Positions 8,667 through 19,472 are shown, counted from the first letter of the stretch. The stretch: DNA of 64,000 nt from an uncultured Gammaproteobacteria bacterium (GCA_913060495.1 CAJXRP010000001.1:62001-126000); one strand, 5' to 3'. Notes: a model not told the origin generated them from the sequence alone. Numbers and translations: made by a program.

Positions 8667-9629
8667 CTAATCAATACTCTCATTAGAACGGTGATACCGC
8701 TCAACCACCGCTGGGTCCGGTGATATTTTCACTCCAGCTGCTTTCTTTCCTTCGTAATCCAGTGCCGATAACAAATAGCGCATGCTCTCAACCCGAGCTC
8801 GCTTCTTATCATTTGCTTTAACAATAATCCAGGGACTACAGGCTGTGTGAGTCTTGCTAAGCATCTCTTCTTTATATTTAGTGTAGGTATCCCAGTTTTC
8901 CTGCGCTTTGTCATCTACCGGGCTAATCTTCCATTGCTTCAAGGGGTTGTGTCGACGCGACTCGAAGCGACTCTCCTGAACGTCCTTGCCAATTGAGAAC
9001 CAGAACTTAATTATCTCAATGTTGTCTTCATAAAGCATATGCTCAAATTCAGGAACTTGTTGCATGAAGGTCTTGTACTGCTTCTTGGTGCAGAAACCCA
9101 TAACCGGTTCAACTACAGCGCGGTTGTACCAACTGCGATCGAAGAAAACTATCTCTCCTGGGTTGGGAAGGTGTTCAGTATAGCGTTGGAAATACCACTG
9201 GCCCTTTTCGACGTCAGAGGGTTTGCTTAAAGCAACGACTCTTGCGCTTCTTGGGTTGAGGTGTTCGATGAAGCGACGAATAGTTCCACCCTTGCCGGCG
9301 GCGTCTCTGCCTTCCATTATGACAGCCACCCTACGCCCTTCCAATTGCACCGATCGTTGCAGGCGCACCAGTTCAATCTGCAGCTTCTCCAAATCTTCTT
9401 CGTAACGCAGCTTTTCTAGCGCCTTGCTTACATCGATATTCTTAGTTGAGAGCAGCTTAAGCAAGCCGGCTTTGCTGTTAATGTCTTTCAGCTCTTCGCC
9501 GGTTAATCCGACATTTTTGAGAACCTTGCCAACATGTTTCTCATCCTGAGTAATAGCACGAGCCTTATTTGTATTTTTGCTAGGCACAAGTGTGGGCGCG
9601 GACTCTGTGCTTACTGTGTTGCTGCTCAT
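8667..9629 (-). CDS. ppk2: Polyphosphate kinase 2 family protein
   Basis: VAVIMEGRDAAGKGGTIRRFIEHLNPRSARVVALSKPSDVEKGQWYFQRYTEHLPNPGEIVFFDRSWYNRAVVEPVMGFC; GAGGA-like SD before internal ATG at 9629. Confidence 0.92.
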   Translation of the reverse strand: MSSNTVSTESAPTLVPSKNTNKARAITQDEKHVGKVLKNVGLTGEELKDINSKAGLLKLLSTKNIDVSKALEKLRYEEDLEKLQIELVRLQRSVQLEGRRVAVIMEGRDAAGKGGTIRRFIEHLNPRSARVVALSKPSDVEKGQWYFQRYTEHLPNPGEIVFFDRSWYNRAVVEPVMGFCTKKQYKTFMQQVPEFEHMLYEDNIEIIKFWFSIGKDVQESRFESRRHNPLKQWKISPVDDKAQENWDTYTKYKEEMLSKTHTACSPWIIVKANDKKRARVESMRYLLSALDYEGKKAAGVKISPDPAVVERYHRSNESID

Positions 9630-10482
9630 CTTTTTTTTCCTCAAGTTAATTGAACAATACTCCTTTGCTCCTCTGTGAAATTCCAGCAGAAGGATCGTGA
9701 ATTCTTGGCAAATTCAAATGGGAGTCTAGATCTGTAAGAGCACAGAATAAGAATAGCAGTAGCAGCACTCAAAAGCCCTTGCAGGACTTAGGCTAGCGTA
9801 TTACAGAATGCCTCCATGTAGTAAGAGCTTGTCCCTGCTATGTTTGCGCCATATCAAGGTAGCTGCATTTGCTAAGACCTGGACGGAAGTGCTTAACAGT
9901 AGGGCGAAACAGGATAGAACTGTTGTCTTCTAATCTTGCGGTTTCTTAATCAGCTTAGGAATCAACAATGCCTAAAATCTATAAAGAGTCTTTCTATATG
10001 GATCACGAACCGAAGGAATTTTCCTAGAGACTGCAGATTCATTGGATTTCTGATTCTAGTATTATTCCTTAAGCTGGGATTTATCGATTAGTTGGTTGTT
10101 TTATGAGCATTGTTACTTCCCGCGCTCGAATTTTAGAAACTTTTACCAATCTACCCGATAAGTTTACCCTTCTTCTTTTCCCGTCCTTTGTTTGGGAAAA
10201 AATTCCTTCATTTCTCTTATGGAATTAGCCCCCAAATGGCTGTTTCAAAAGTGAAATCAGTCGGTTTTTTGCACTTATCAGTATGCTGATAATTCAAAAT
10301 GCAGTTAATTTTCTCTAGATAAATCAAGCTATTGACCCCTCGGTATTTTTGGGTCGAGAATCGTTCATCCACTTATTTCAGGGTGTTCAGGAATTGGATA
10401 ACGACACAGTCAATTCACAGTACATTTTGCAATAATTGGGTAAGTAGAGCCTGGTACATCTAAGAAGCATAAGGAAAGTGTC

Positions 10483-10860
10483 ATGAGTAACGTGATCAAT
10501 ATGAGCGATTACCGAAAGAAATTGGCTACTGAATCGAGCGAAGCAATGCGCGATGGACTTATCCCTATTGAATTTGCGATAGGTGTGAATGATCGAGCTG
10601 TATGCTTGGACAAAATTACTAAGTACGGTGTGAGCTCTGTTCACGTGCGTATGGTGAACGACGAGCCGGGTGCGCTGCTCTATCTTATCGGGGTAGGCGA
10701 GGCGATCTGGTTAAACAAGAAGATCCTGGAAAAGGAAGATATCTCTGAAGAAGAGATTGAGCGTCGTATCGACCTGATTCAGATGATGGAAAACATGAAT
10801 TTTGTAGGCATGGATGACTTGTGGGAGTCGTTCAGCAGCCAGAACAGCAGTCTGGTCTAA
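10483..10860 (+). CDS. Hypothetical protein
   Basis: 125-aa ORF MSNVINMSDYRKKLATESSEAMRDGLIPIEFAIGVNDRAVCLDKITKYGV...; AAGGAAAG SD-like sequence upstream; coding-like composition. Confidence 0.65.
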   Translation: MSNVINMSDYRKKLATESSEAMRDGLIPIEFAIGVNDRAVCLDKITKYGVSSVHVRMVNDEPGALLYLIGVGEAIWLNKKILEKEDISEEEIERRIDLIQMMENMNFVGMDDLWESFSSQNSSLV

Positions 10861-11813
10861 TCGAACTGCTTCGCGGCATAAGGCAGACTCTGGATGCGAA
10901 CTGCAGAGTCTGGCTGATCAGATAGTCGATACTCTTGCCCAGATTCTGCAGATTCACTGGCTAATACAGCCAACAGCAGAGCAGGCGTTTCGTCATTACT
11001 GTATGCGAGAATTCCACTTCCGCTAGACTCTATTGAATCAACACTACCTTGCTCAACCACGCGGCTATTTTCGGTAATCCTATGGCTTGAGTTAGCTAGG
11101 AAAAGGCGTTTCTTGGCAGTGCCGCGGTAGAACATACGCGCGACAATTTCTTGCCCCGTATAGCATCCCTTCTTGAAATCAATCAGCCCCGATATATCGT
11201 AGTTTAGCAATTGTGGAGTGTATTCTTCGCTCAGCTGTGGCGTTACGTGGATGATGCCAGCCTCTATTTCCACTCTTGACCACGCTCGCAGATCGTTGCT
11301 GACAGAAAGATCTGGGCTGGCAAGGAGCGCTGACTTCGCTGTTGATTCATGGAACCATATCTCGGCGCGCTTCGCAGAGCCGGGAAGCCGAATCACTGAG
11401 CAGTCAGTGCCTTGGCAGACCTCATCGGGAGCGTCCGGCAGTTTTAACTGCAAGAGGCTTACTGCGCTATCGACACTGTCCTCCATGCAGCCAAGTACGG
11501 TCGGTTTCGAGCTAGAATCACTGTTCAGTTGCTCGAGTTCGACCTTTGAAAAGACTGCATATTTACTGAGGGTTGCATGTATTTTTCCGGCCATGCCTGC
11601 GGCACACTGCAGGATAATCTCTTCATTTCGCTCAAGGAGTCGAAAATCGGCGATAACACGGCCCTTGAGATTGCACAGAGCTCCACTCAGACTGCGCTTA
11701 GCAGAGAGTAGGTCTGTGTTGCAGCTGAGTTGGCCCTGCAAGAAACTTTTACTGTCCGCGCCGCTAATGCGGATGAATTCGTAGGTCTCTAAAGGGTAAA
11801 TACTGTTTTGCAT
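10857..11813 (-). CDS. ygfZ: YgfZ/GcvT-like folate-binding protein
   Basis: MQNSIYPLETYEFIRISGADSKSFLQGQLSCNTD... and signature FKKGCYTGQEIVARMFYRGTAKKRLF; ORF track start at 11882 looks over-extended. Confidence 0.9.
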   Translation of the reverse strand: MQNSIYPLETYEFIRISGADSKSFLQGQLSCNTDLLSAKRSLSGALCNLKGRVIADFRLLERNEEIILQCAAGMAGKIHATLSKYAVFSKVELEQLNSDSSSKPTVLGCMEDSVDSAVSLLQLKLPDAPDEVCQGTDCSVIRLPGSAKRAEIWFHESTAKSALLASPDLSVSNDLRAWSRVEIEAGIIHVTPQLSEEYTPQLLNYDISGLIDFKKGCYTGQEIVARMFYRGTAKKRLFLANSSHRITENSRVVEQGSVDSIESSGSGILAYSNDETPALLLAVLASESAESGQEYRLSDQPDSAVRIQSLPYAAKQFD

Positions 11814-11934
11814 AATCGAGGATGATACAGGGTTGCAGGGTTTCATAAAGCGGATGTCGCAAGTGTGCGCAAATTTCCGCATAATTCATATTCGCCGAAT
11901 GTCTCGGCGGCTTACACAATTAGATGGCGACTAA

Positions 11935-12189
11935 ATGCAGGAATTCAATAAACAGAAGATATTTTGGCATAGTCGTCGTGGCATGCTCGAGTTAGATCTA
12001 CTCCTTGTTCCCTTCGCGACCGAGGTCTTCGAGTCGCTTTCCCGCCCAGATCAAGTGTTATACAGCGACCTGTTAAAAGAGGAAGATCAGGACTTGTTTA
12101 CTTGGTTGATGCAACGCAGTGCGCCTAACGATCCGCGCTTTGAGCCTATTATTCGTCAAATATTGGCACATAACAGCGGCTCGGACTAG
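11935..12189 (+). CDS. sdhE: Succinate dehydrogenase flavinylation factor SdhE (YgfY)
   Basis: 84 aa, WHSRRGMLELDLLLVPF...; RGM(L)ELD signature. Confidence 0.9.
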   Translation: MQEFNKQKIFWHSRRGMLELDLLLVPFATEVFESLSRPDQVLYSDLLKEEDQDLFTWLMQRSAPNDPRFEPIIRQILAHNSGSD

Positions 12190-12287
12190 GCTTAGGCAAG
12201 TTCATTGCTAAGAGGCTGACGGCTGGTCTGCTCCGCATAGAGGGTGTGCCTAGGCGGCTCTCACTAACTGCTCCTATCTAAATACCT

Positions 12288-12749
12288 ATGGTGAAATGTA
12301 GTCTGCTCTGGTCTCGCTGGGAGTTTTGTTTTGTGACTTCCTGTCATCTTGCTGCGGCGTTCTCTGCCTTGCTTGCCGATCTGTGGCTGACACTTGGAAT
12401 CATAGCAGCCGGTGGGGTGAGTATGAGTTATTTACTATATCTGCAGGATCGATTTAACACCTTCTATGAAAAGAGACTGGGCGTCTGGCGGCGTACGAAC
12501 ACTGAACTAGTTATTGGAGAGCAGTCCGCGAGTTTGAGTTATCTCGGCAAAGTCAGACAGATGCAACTGCCGAACGTCAGCTATTCTAGTGAGTTTCTGC
12601 TGGTGCTAAGTTTTTTTCCTGAGGCTGAGGTTGAGAAGGGGGCAGGGAGAGCAGTTAATCTGGTGTTGTGGCCCGATAGCCTAGCCCGCAGAGAGAATAG
12701 ACGCCTGCGACGCTATCTGCGCTTCGATCTGCCCTGCAAGCTCGGTTAG
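12288..12749 (+). CDS. YgfX-like small membrane protein
   Basis: Two N-terminal hydrophobic segments and position directly after sdhE, as in ygfY-ygfX. Confidence 0.55.
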   Translation: MVKCSLLWSRWEFCFVTSCHLAAAFSALLADLWLTLGIIAAGGVSMSYLLYLQDRFNTFYEKRLGVWRRTNTELVIGEQSASLSYLGKVRQMQLPNVSYSSEFLLVLSFFPEAEVEKGAGRAVNLVLWPDSLARRENRRLRRYLRFDLPCKLG

Positions 12750-12763
12750 TGCGTGGTAGGAAA

Positions 12764-14419
12764 TTAAGTAGATGCTTCGCCGGCAGCGGAAGGAGTGAGG
12801 ATAGTGTCAGTAGGGTTTTCCGCGAGCTCAGGATAATCTAGCGTGAAATGCAGCCCTCGACTTTCCTTGCGTGCAATGGCGCAGGCGATAATCAGTTCCG
12901 ACACGAGCGCGAGATTGCGCAATTCCAGCATATCTTTAGTAACGCGGTGTTTAGTGTAGTAATTCTGGACTTCTTCTCGCAGGATATTAATGCGCCGTTC
13001 TGCTCGCTGCAGGCGCTCATCATTTCTTACGATCCCAACAAAATCCCACATGCAGCGCCGCAGCTCATCCCAGTTGTGGGAGACAAGCACCTCGTCATCG
13101 GATTTCCTCACTCGGCTCTCGTCCCAGGCATCGATATCAATGCTATGGGTAGTAGAGGCGATTTTACTCTGGATGTCTTTCGCCGCTCCGAATGCCACTA
13201 CGAAGCACTCTAGCAATGAATTACTCGCCATGCGATTGGCGCCGTGTAGGCCGGTAAAGCTGGTCTCACCGATGGCGTAGAGATTGTCGATGTCAGTTTT
13301 GCCATCCTTGTTTACCATGATGCCGCCGCAGGTGTAATGCGCGGCAGGTACGACGGGGATTCGATCGGTAGTTATATCGATGCCAAACTCTAGGCAGCGA
13401 GAATAGATAGTAGGGAAGTGCTCGGCCAGGAATTCCGCTGGCTTGTGGGAGATGTTCAGATAAACACAGTCGCAGCCTAGTCGCTTCATCTCGTGGTCGA
13501 TTGCCCTGGCAACGATATCCCGCGGAGCTAGTTCTTCGCGGCTATCAAAGTTCGGCATGAACCTGCTGCCATCGGGTAGCTCCAGGGTGGCGCCTTCACC
13601 ACGCAGGGCTTCGGTAATCAGGAAGGATTTGGCATGGGGATGAAATAAGCAGGTTGGATGGAATTGGTTGAATTCCATGTTGGCAACGCGACATCCTGCG
13701 CGCCAGGCCATGGCAATACCGTCGCCGCTGGCTCCATCGGGGTTCGTAGTGTACAGATAAGCCTTACTGGCTCCACCGGTTGCCAGAGCGACAAACTTGC
13801 TCTTGATGAGGTCTACGCTGCCAGACTCGAGATTTAGCACGTAAGCACCTACGCAGACGCTCCCAGAGCCATCTTCTAGGCTCTGTGTCACTAAGTCTAC
13901 AGCGGTACAATCCGCTAGCAGTTCGATGTTTGGGTGGGCCTGGGCGCGCATTTGCAGGGTCTCGAATACCGCCTTACCGGTAGCATCCGTTGCATGGATT
14001 ATGCGCCGTTGGCTGTGCCCGCCTTCTTGAGTCAGATGCAAGGAACTTAGCTCTCCCGAGAGGGATTTGTCGCTATTGTCCAAGTTCTTCTTTGTGGTGA
14101 AGGGGACACCTTGCTCCACTAGCCACTTCACCGATTCGGCGCTCTCGGCGACAATATGCTCAACTATATCTTCATGGCACAGACCTACACCGGCGGAAAG
14201 TGTGTCTGTAACATGGGATTCGATGCTGTCTGATTCATCCAGCACGGCGGCAATGCCGCCCTGAGCATAAAATGTGGCTCCCTGATTGAGATCGCCCTTG
14301 CTAAGCACGGCCACGCGGGCAAAATCTGCCGATTTCAGGGCTAGCGTGAGGCCGGCAGCGCCACTGCCAATGACCAAGATGTCGAATTGTAGCTGATGTT
14401 GGCTTGTAGAAGACTTCAT
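12764..14419 (-). CDS. nadB: L-aspartate oxidase
   Basis: [121 protein letters not shown]. Confidence 0.95.
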   Translation of the reverse strand: MKSSTSQHQLQFDILVIGSGAAGLTLALKSADFARVAVLSKGDLNQGATFYAQGGIAAVLDESDSIESHVTDTLSAGVGLCHEDIVEHIVAESAESVKWLVEQGVPFTTKKNLDNSDKSLSGELSSLHLTQEGGHSQRRIIHATDATGKAVFETLQMRAQAHPNIELLADCTAVDLVTQSLEDGSGSVCVGAYVLNLESGSVDLIKSKFVALATGGASKAYLYTTNPDGASGDGIAMAWRAGCRVANMEFNQFHPTCLFHPHAKSFLITEALRGEGATLELPDGSRFMPNFDSREELAPRDIVARAIDHEMKRLGCDCVYLNISHKPAEFLAEHFPTIYSRCLEFGIDITTDRIPVVPAAHYTCGGIMVNKDGKTDIDNLYAIGETSFTGLHGANRMASNSLLECFVVAFGAAKDIQSKIASTTHSIDIDAWDESRVRKSDDEVLVSHNWDELRRCMWDFVGIVRNDERLQRAERRINILREEVQNYYTKHRVTKDMLELRNLALVSELIIACAIARKESRGLHFTLDYPELAENPTDTILTPSAAGEAST

Positions 14420-14629
14420 AAGAGTTCTTCAACTAATTGAATTAGTTGGATTTTGTTTCTATTTGTGAGTTGAAAAAAGCTAAGCCTGTTGAGCTTATTA
14501 CCGGCAAGGTGAAGCACTTGCCTGCGTGCGAGCGAGGATTCTTGCACAGTTGCACCGAAGATCTCTAGCCTAATAATGTTTGGGACTCATCTCGATTGCA
14601 TAAAAATGCCATAATTTGCCTCAATACGA

Positions 14630-14656
14630 GAACTTTTGCAGAAACACGTTGTCTAT
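14630..14656 (+). promoter_or_regulatory. Candidate sigma-E autoregulatory promoter of rpoE
   Basis: GAACTT (14630-14635), 16-nt spacer, TCTAT (14652-14656); resembles the GAACTT-N16-TCTGA sigma-E consensus. Confidence 0.45.
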
Positions 14657-14717
14657 CGATGTGAATGAAAGCATTTGTTCCCTGTAGTGTCGTATTAGAA
14701 CCCCAGCAATAACGGAG

Positions 14718-15299
14718 TTGGAACAGATGTCAGAGGATACGGATCAACAATTAGTTGACCGGGTTTTAAGCGGCAATAAAAACGCATTTAACCTCTTGGT
14801 TTTGCGTTACCAGCACAGAGTATCGGCCTTAGTAAGGCGTTTCATCCACGATCCACATGAAGCTGAAGATGTTTGCCAGGAAGCCTTTATTAAAGCGTAT
14901 AGAGCTTTGCCTTTATTTCGTGGCGATAGTGCTTTTTACACGTGGTTGTACCGCATAGCGGTCAATACAGCGAAGAATTATCTGGTCTCAAGGAATCGAA
15001 GACCACCTGCTAGCGATGTAGAAGTAGAGGACGCGGAGCAGAGTGAAATAGGCAGCGTACTGCGGGAGATTGAAAACCCCGAGAGTAAGCTGGCCACCGC
15101 CAAACTAAAATTGGCGATTGAACAGGCGATAGAAGATTTACCGGAAGATCTGCGCACCGCGTTTACGCTTCGCGAGTTTTCAGGGCTGAGCTATGAGGAC
15201 ATTACCGAAGTCATGGACTGTCCAGTAGGTACAGTACGATCGCGGATATTTAGAGCCAGAGAAGCAATTGACAAGAAGATTAAGAATTTACTCGAATAA
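14718..15299 (+). CDS. rpoE: RNA polymerase sigma factor RpoE (AlgU)
   Basis: DQQLVDRVLSGNKNAFNLLVLRYQHRVSALVRRFIHDPHEAEDVCQEAFIKAYRALPLFRGDSAFYTWLYRIAVNTAKNYLVSRNRR. Start may be ATG 14727. Confidence 0.95.
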   Translation: MEQMSEDTDQQLVDRVLSGNKNAFNLLVLRYQHRVSALVRRFIHDPHEAEDVCQEAFIKAYRALPLFRGDSAFYTWLYRIAVNTAKNYLVSRNRRPPASDVEVEDAEQSEIGSVLREIENPESKLATAKLKLAIEQAIEDLPEDLRTAFTLREFSGLSYEDITEVMDCPVGTVRSRIFRAREAIDKKIKNLLE

Positions 15300-15314
15300 T
15301 CACAGGGGTGCTCA

Positions 15315-15908
15315 ATGAGCCAGAACGACTCAGAGAATATAAGCGAAACAATATCTGCATTACTCGATAACGAGGCAGATGACTTAGAATTGCGCCGCTT
15401 TCTAAAATCCTGTGAGCAGGATCCAACTTTGCTGGAGACTTGGGAGCGATATAGTCTAGTTCAGTCAGCCCTGCACGAATCAGTGAGGCCCGTGAAAGTG
15501 AGCCTTAGTCAGCGCATAGCAACACAAATTGAGCAAGAGGCGCCATTGTCGGCAACAGCAACGGCAGCAACACCGGTCCAATCTACCTGGAAGGAAAGTT
15601 TTACCAAGATGGCAATCGCCGCTTCTGTCGCTGCGGTATTCCTCGTTACTGTACAGGTCAATTTAGATAGTGGCTCTGCAACCTCTGCTGTTCCTGCGAT
15701 CGCCGAGCAATCTGCAGCTAACACCGAATCGCTGGCAGCAACTACGCTGTTAGCCGAATCGAGCAGCGATGCAGCTATGGTAAATGGCGGAATGCTAACG
15801 GAATACATCGAGAGCCTGACTCTTGACGATGACGAACCGCTGCGTATCGAGCATATCCAAGATTCACCACTGTATCGTCTGGTCAACGAGCTGCAGGAAA
15901 GGCCTTAA
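15315..15908 (+). CDS. rseA: Anti-sigma-E factor RseA (MucA-like)
   Basis: SALLDNEADDLELRRFLKSCEQDPTLLETWERYSLVQSALH plus single TM MAIAASVAAVFLVTVQV; directly after rpoE. Confidence 0.88.
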   Translation: MSQNDSENISETISALLDNEADDLELRRFLKSCEQDPTLLETWERYSLVQSALHESVRPVKVSLSQRIATQIEQEAPLSATATAATPVQSTWKESFTKMAIAASVAAVFLVTVQVNLDSGSATSAVPAIAEQSAANTESLAATTLLAESSSDAAMVNGGMLTEYIESLTLDDDEPLRIEHIQDSPLYRLVNELQERP

Positions 15909-16062
15909 AGCAACCCTCGAATACCTCTTAGGCCCAGTCCGTCCGGCTTGCGCGCTCCCCTTACCCTTGTGCTAAAGTAGTGCCTCGATTCAGGTTCGCC
16001 CTTGGCTGAGTTCAGTTTGCGGTGCCAGCCTGTGCAGTATTTCATAGACTCGGAAACCCTTT

Positions 16063-17487
16063 ATGCGAATTCTCAGTGAAGCAAGCCTCAAGTTGTCATC
16101 CATCGGCTTTGTAGTTGTCTTATTCCTCGCGGCGAGCGCTAGCAGCTACGCTCAAGGAGTGCTGCCAAATTTTGCCGACCTTGTTGAAAATAATGCACCG
16201 TCAATTGTTGAGATTTCCACTACCCGAAGTGTCTCCGGCCAAAGCGCCATAGGCGATGATGAAATTGAAGAGTTATTGCGACGATTGAACCCGGGGCAGG
16301 AGCCAGATCTCAATATTGAAGGCTTACCTGAGCAGCGCCAACGCGGCGCGGTAGGTTCTGGCTTTGTTATTTCCTCTGACGGTTACATCATGACAAACAA
16401 TCATGTCGTTGCGGATGCCGATGAAATACAGGTTAGTCTCAACGATCGAAGAGTCTATGATGCCAAAGTCATAGGACTCGATGAGCCTTCTGATCTTGCC
16501 TTGTTGAAGATAGACGCGACAGATTTGCCCTACGTTGATTTCGGTGATTCCGACAGCCTTCGAGTGGGGGATTGGGTATTGGCGATTGGTTCGCCATTCG
16601 GCCTGGAGTTTTCGGCAGCCGCCGGCATTGTGAGCGCAAAAGGGCGTTCTATGCCTGGCAGATCGACTTACAACTACATGTCCTTCATTCAGACGGATGT
16701 TGCTATCAATCAGGGTAATTCGGGCGGTCCTTTGTTTAATTTGGCGGGCGATGTCATTGGTATCAATTCGCAGATCCTGAGTAGCACTGGCGGCTCAAAC
16801 GGTATTTCTTTTTCCATTCCCAGCAATGTGGCGATGAATGTCATGGAGCAATTGCGTGACACCGGCGCAGTCGAGCGCGGCTTATTGGGCGTGCGTATGC
16901 GTGAGGTGGACTATGCGCTTGCCGAAATTTTCAATATGGATAGACCGCGGGGCGCATTCGTCGATGATGTGCAGTTCGAGAGTCCAGCAGAAGAGGGAGG
17001 CGTCTTGATTGAGGATATTATTCTCGAATTCAACGGTCACAACATTCAGCATTTTACCGATCTGCCTTTCTACGTTGGCCAATATCGACCGGGTACAGCG
17101 GCGAAGATGGTTGTGTATCGTGAAGGCGAGCTCAAAAACCTCACCGTTGTTTTGGGTAGTTCGCCGACTAATAGCGTGGCTGTCGCCGAGCCGGTGGTTG
17201 TGCGCGAACGCGGCAATCCCCTGGGCTTTCGTGTCAGCGAGCTTAGCGATGATATGCGCAGGGTAACTGGATTGAGCGGTGTGCAAATTGCAGAATTGAA
17301 TGAGGGCCCTGGCCGTGAGGCAGGCTTGCTGGTTGGAGATGTTATCGTTTCACTCAATCGGCAGGAGATCGACTCGGCCGATAAATTTGCGCTTGTCGCG
17401 AGTGATTTGCCTGAATCTGGCTTCGTTCCCGTTCGCATAGTACGCGAGGGTCAGGGCACCACTATGGCGCTGGAACTTGCCCCTTAG
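16063..17487 (+). CDS. mucD: Do-family periplasmic serine protease (MucD/DegQ-like), two PDZ domains
   Basis: Signal peptide; GSGFVISSDGYIMTNNHVVADADEIQV, FIQTDVAINQGNSGGPLFNLAGDVIGINSQI. Confidence 0.92.
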   Translation: MRILSEASLKLSSIGFVVVLFLAASASSYAQGVLPNFADLVENNAPSIVEISTTRSVSGQSAIGDDEIEELLRRLNPGQEPDLNIEGLPEQRQRGAVGSGFVISSDGYIMTNNHVVADADEIQVSLNDRRVYDAKVIGLDEPSDLALLKIDATDLPYVDFGDSDSLRVGDWVLAIGSPFGLEFSAAAGIVSAKGRSMPGRSTYNYMSFIQTDVAINQGNSGGPLFNLAGDVIGINSQILSSTGGSNGISFSIPSNVAMNVMEQLRDTGAVERGLLGVRMREVDYALAEIFNMDRPRGAFVDDVQFESPAEEGGVLIEDIILEFNGHNIQHFTDLPFYVGQYRPGTAAKMVVYREGELKNLTVVLGSSPTNSVAVAEPVVVRERGNPLGFRVSELSDDMRRVTGLSGVQIAELNEGPGREAGLLVGDVIVSLNRQEIDSADKFALVASDLPESGFVPVRIVREGQGTTMALELAP

Positions 17488-17643
17488 GCTGTGGCGTTTC
17501 TAAGGCCTGTTAGCCCACAGCTTACAGGCCTGATTCTACGCGGCTTAACTCACTAATTCTCCTGACACTCGCTTTGATTTGCTGTAGACTTGCCCGCTTG
17601 ATTTCACCCTGTCTAATTCCTCCAACTGTGACCCATTTGCTTC

Positions 17644-19443
17644 GTGACTGACTTAAGCCACATTCGAAACTTTTCGATTATCGCCCATATCGACCACGGT
17701 AAGTCTACGCTTGCCGATCGCTTCATTCAGACCTGTGGTGGTTTGAGCGACCGCGAAATGGATGTGCAAATTCTCGATACCCTTGATATTGAGCGCGAAC
17801 GCGGTATCACTATCAAGGCCCAGAGCGTGACTCTGTATTACGATGCGCTGGATGGTAAACGCTATCAGTTAAACTTTATCGACACCCCCGGCCACGTTGA
17901 TTTCACCTACGAAGTTTCACGCTCACTTGCCGCCTGCGAGGGCGCACTGCTGGTCGTGGATGCTGGGCAGGGTGTAGAAGCCCAGTCTGTTGCGACGTGC
18001 TATACCGCAATAGAGCAGGGCCTCGAAGTAATTCCCGTACTCAACAAGATGGATCTGCCGCAAGCAGAGCCGGATCGTGTGCGCGTGGAGATAGAAGAGA
18101 TAATCGGCATCGATGCCTCGGAAGCTGTCTGCGCGAGTGCAAAGTCCGGTCTCGGCATCAACGAAATCCTCGAACAGATCATCCTCAAAATTCCACCGCC
18201 GGTGGGAGATAGAGACGCCGATCTGCAGGCGTTAATCATCGACTCTTGGTTCGATAATTACCTAGGTGTAGTGTCCCTAGTGCGCGTCATGGCAGGCACC
18301 CTTAACAAGGGCGACAAGATTATTGCAAAGTCCTTGGGCAAGTCTCATGTGGTAGACAGTGTAGGCGTGTTTACCCCGAAGCGCACCGAGACAGGCAGTT
18401 TGGCGGCGGGCGAAGTTGGATTCATCGTTGCCGGTATTAAGGAAATTCTAGGGGCGCCGGTAGGCGACACAATTACTCTCGCGAGTAGTCCCGATGTGGC
18501 TGCGCTCGATGGCTTTCGAAAAATACAGCCGCAGGTCTATGCCGGACTCTTCCCGGTATCTTCCGATGATTTCGAAAACTTTCGTGACGCCTTATCGAAG
18601 CTAACATTGAATGATGCATCTCTGCACTTTGAACCCGAAAATTCTGATGCCCTAGGCTTCGGTTTTCGCTGCGGTTTTTTGGGTATGCTGCACATGGAAA
18701 TTATTCAGGAGCGGCTAGAGCGTGAGTACGACCTTTCGCTGATTACTACGGCGCCCACGGTTGTCTATGAAGTGTTGTTAGAGAATGGCGAGCAGCTCAA
18801 GGTAGATAGCCCTTCGCGTCTGCCTGCAGTAACGTCCATCGCAGAGATGCGCGAGCCTATAGTGAAGGCGAATATTCTCGTTCCACAGGAGCATTTAGGC
18901 AATGTGATAACACTCTGCGTAGAGAGACGGGGTGTGCAGAAAGACATGCAGTTTATCGGCAAGCAAGTCTCACTAACCTATGAATTGCCGATGAGCGAAG
19001 TGGTGTTAGATTTCTTCGACAAGCTAAAGTCGACGAGCCGCGGCTACGCCTCTCTCGACTATCAATTTGAGCGTTTTGAGCCAGCAAATTTAGTGCGTTT
19101 AGATATTCTAATAAACGGCGATAGAGTAGATGCGCTCGCAATTATTGTGCACCGTGATCATGCGCAATCGAAGGCTAGATCCTTAGTGGAGAAGATGAAG
19201 GAATTAATTCCGCGCCAGATGTACGATGTGGCTATTCAAGCTGCTATAGGCGGACAAATCGTCTCTCGACAGACGGTAAAAGCGCTGCGCAAGAACGTTA
19301 CGGCGAAGTGCTACGGTGGTGACATTTCCCGTAAGAAGAAACTGTTAGAAAAACAGAAAGCGGGTAAGAAAAGAATGAAGCAGGTAGGTAACGTTGAAGT
19401 GCCGCAGGAAGCATTTTTGGCGGTGCTAAAAGTTGATAGCTAG
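17644..19443 (+). CDS. lepA: Elongation factor 4 (LepA), GTG start
   Basis: [39 protein letters not shown]...; C-terminal [43 protein letters not shown]. Confidence 0.97.
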   Translation: MTDLSHIRNFSIIAHIDHGKSTLADRFIQTCGGLSDREMDVQILDTLDIERERGITIKAQSVTLYYDALDGKRYQLNFIDTPGHVDFTYEVSRSLAACEGALLVVDAGQGVEAQSVATCYTAIEQGLEVIPVLNKMDLPQAEPDRVRVEIEEIIGIDASEAVCASAKSGLGINEILEQIILKIPPPVGDRDADLQALIIDSWFDNYLGVVSLVRVMAGTLNKGDKIIAKSLGKSHVVDSVGVFTPKRTETGSLAAGEVGFIVAGIKEILGAPVGDTITLASSPDVAALDGFRKIQPQVYAGLFPVSSDDFENFRDALSKLTLNDASLHFEPENSDALGFGFRCGFLGMLHMEIIQERLEREYDLSLITTAPTVVYEVLLENGEQLKVDSPSRLPAVTSIAEMREPIVKANILVPQEHLGNVITLCVERRGVQKDMQFIGKQVSLTYELPMSEVVLDFFDKLKSTSRGYASLDYQFERFEPANLVRLDILINGDRVDALAIIVHRDHAQSKARSLVEKMKELIPRQMYDVAIQAAIGGQIVSRQTVKALRKNVTAKCYGGDISRKKKLLEKQKAGKKRMKQVGNVEVPQEAFLAVLKVDS

Positions 19444-19472
19444 TTCTAAAATAAACGATAGATAAGAACGAA

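Noticed and set aside
12848-13280. ORFs 12848..13213(+) and 12990..13280(+)
   Set aside because: Antisense to the well-supported nadB coding frame.
11935-14419. ygfZ/sdhE/ygfX/nadB arrangement as a novel cluster
   Set aside because: A known conserved neighbourhood in gammaproteobacteria next to rpoE.
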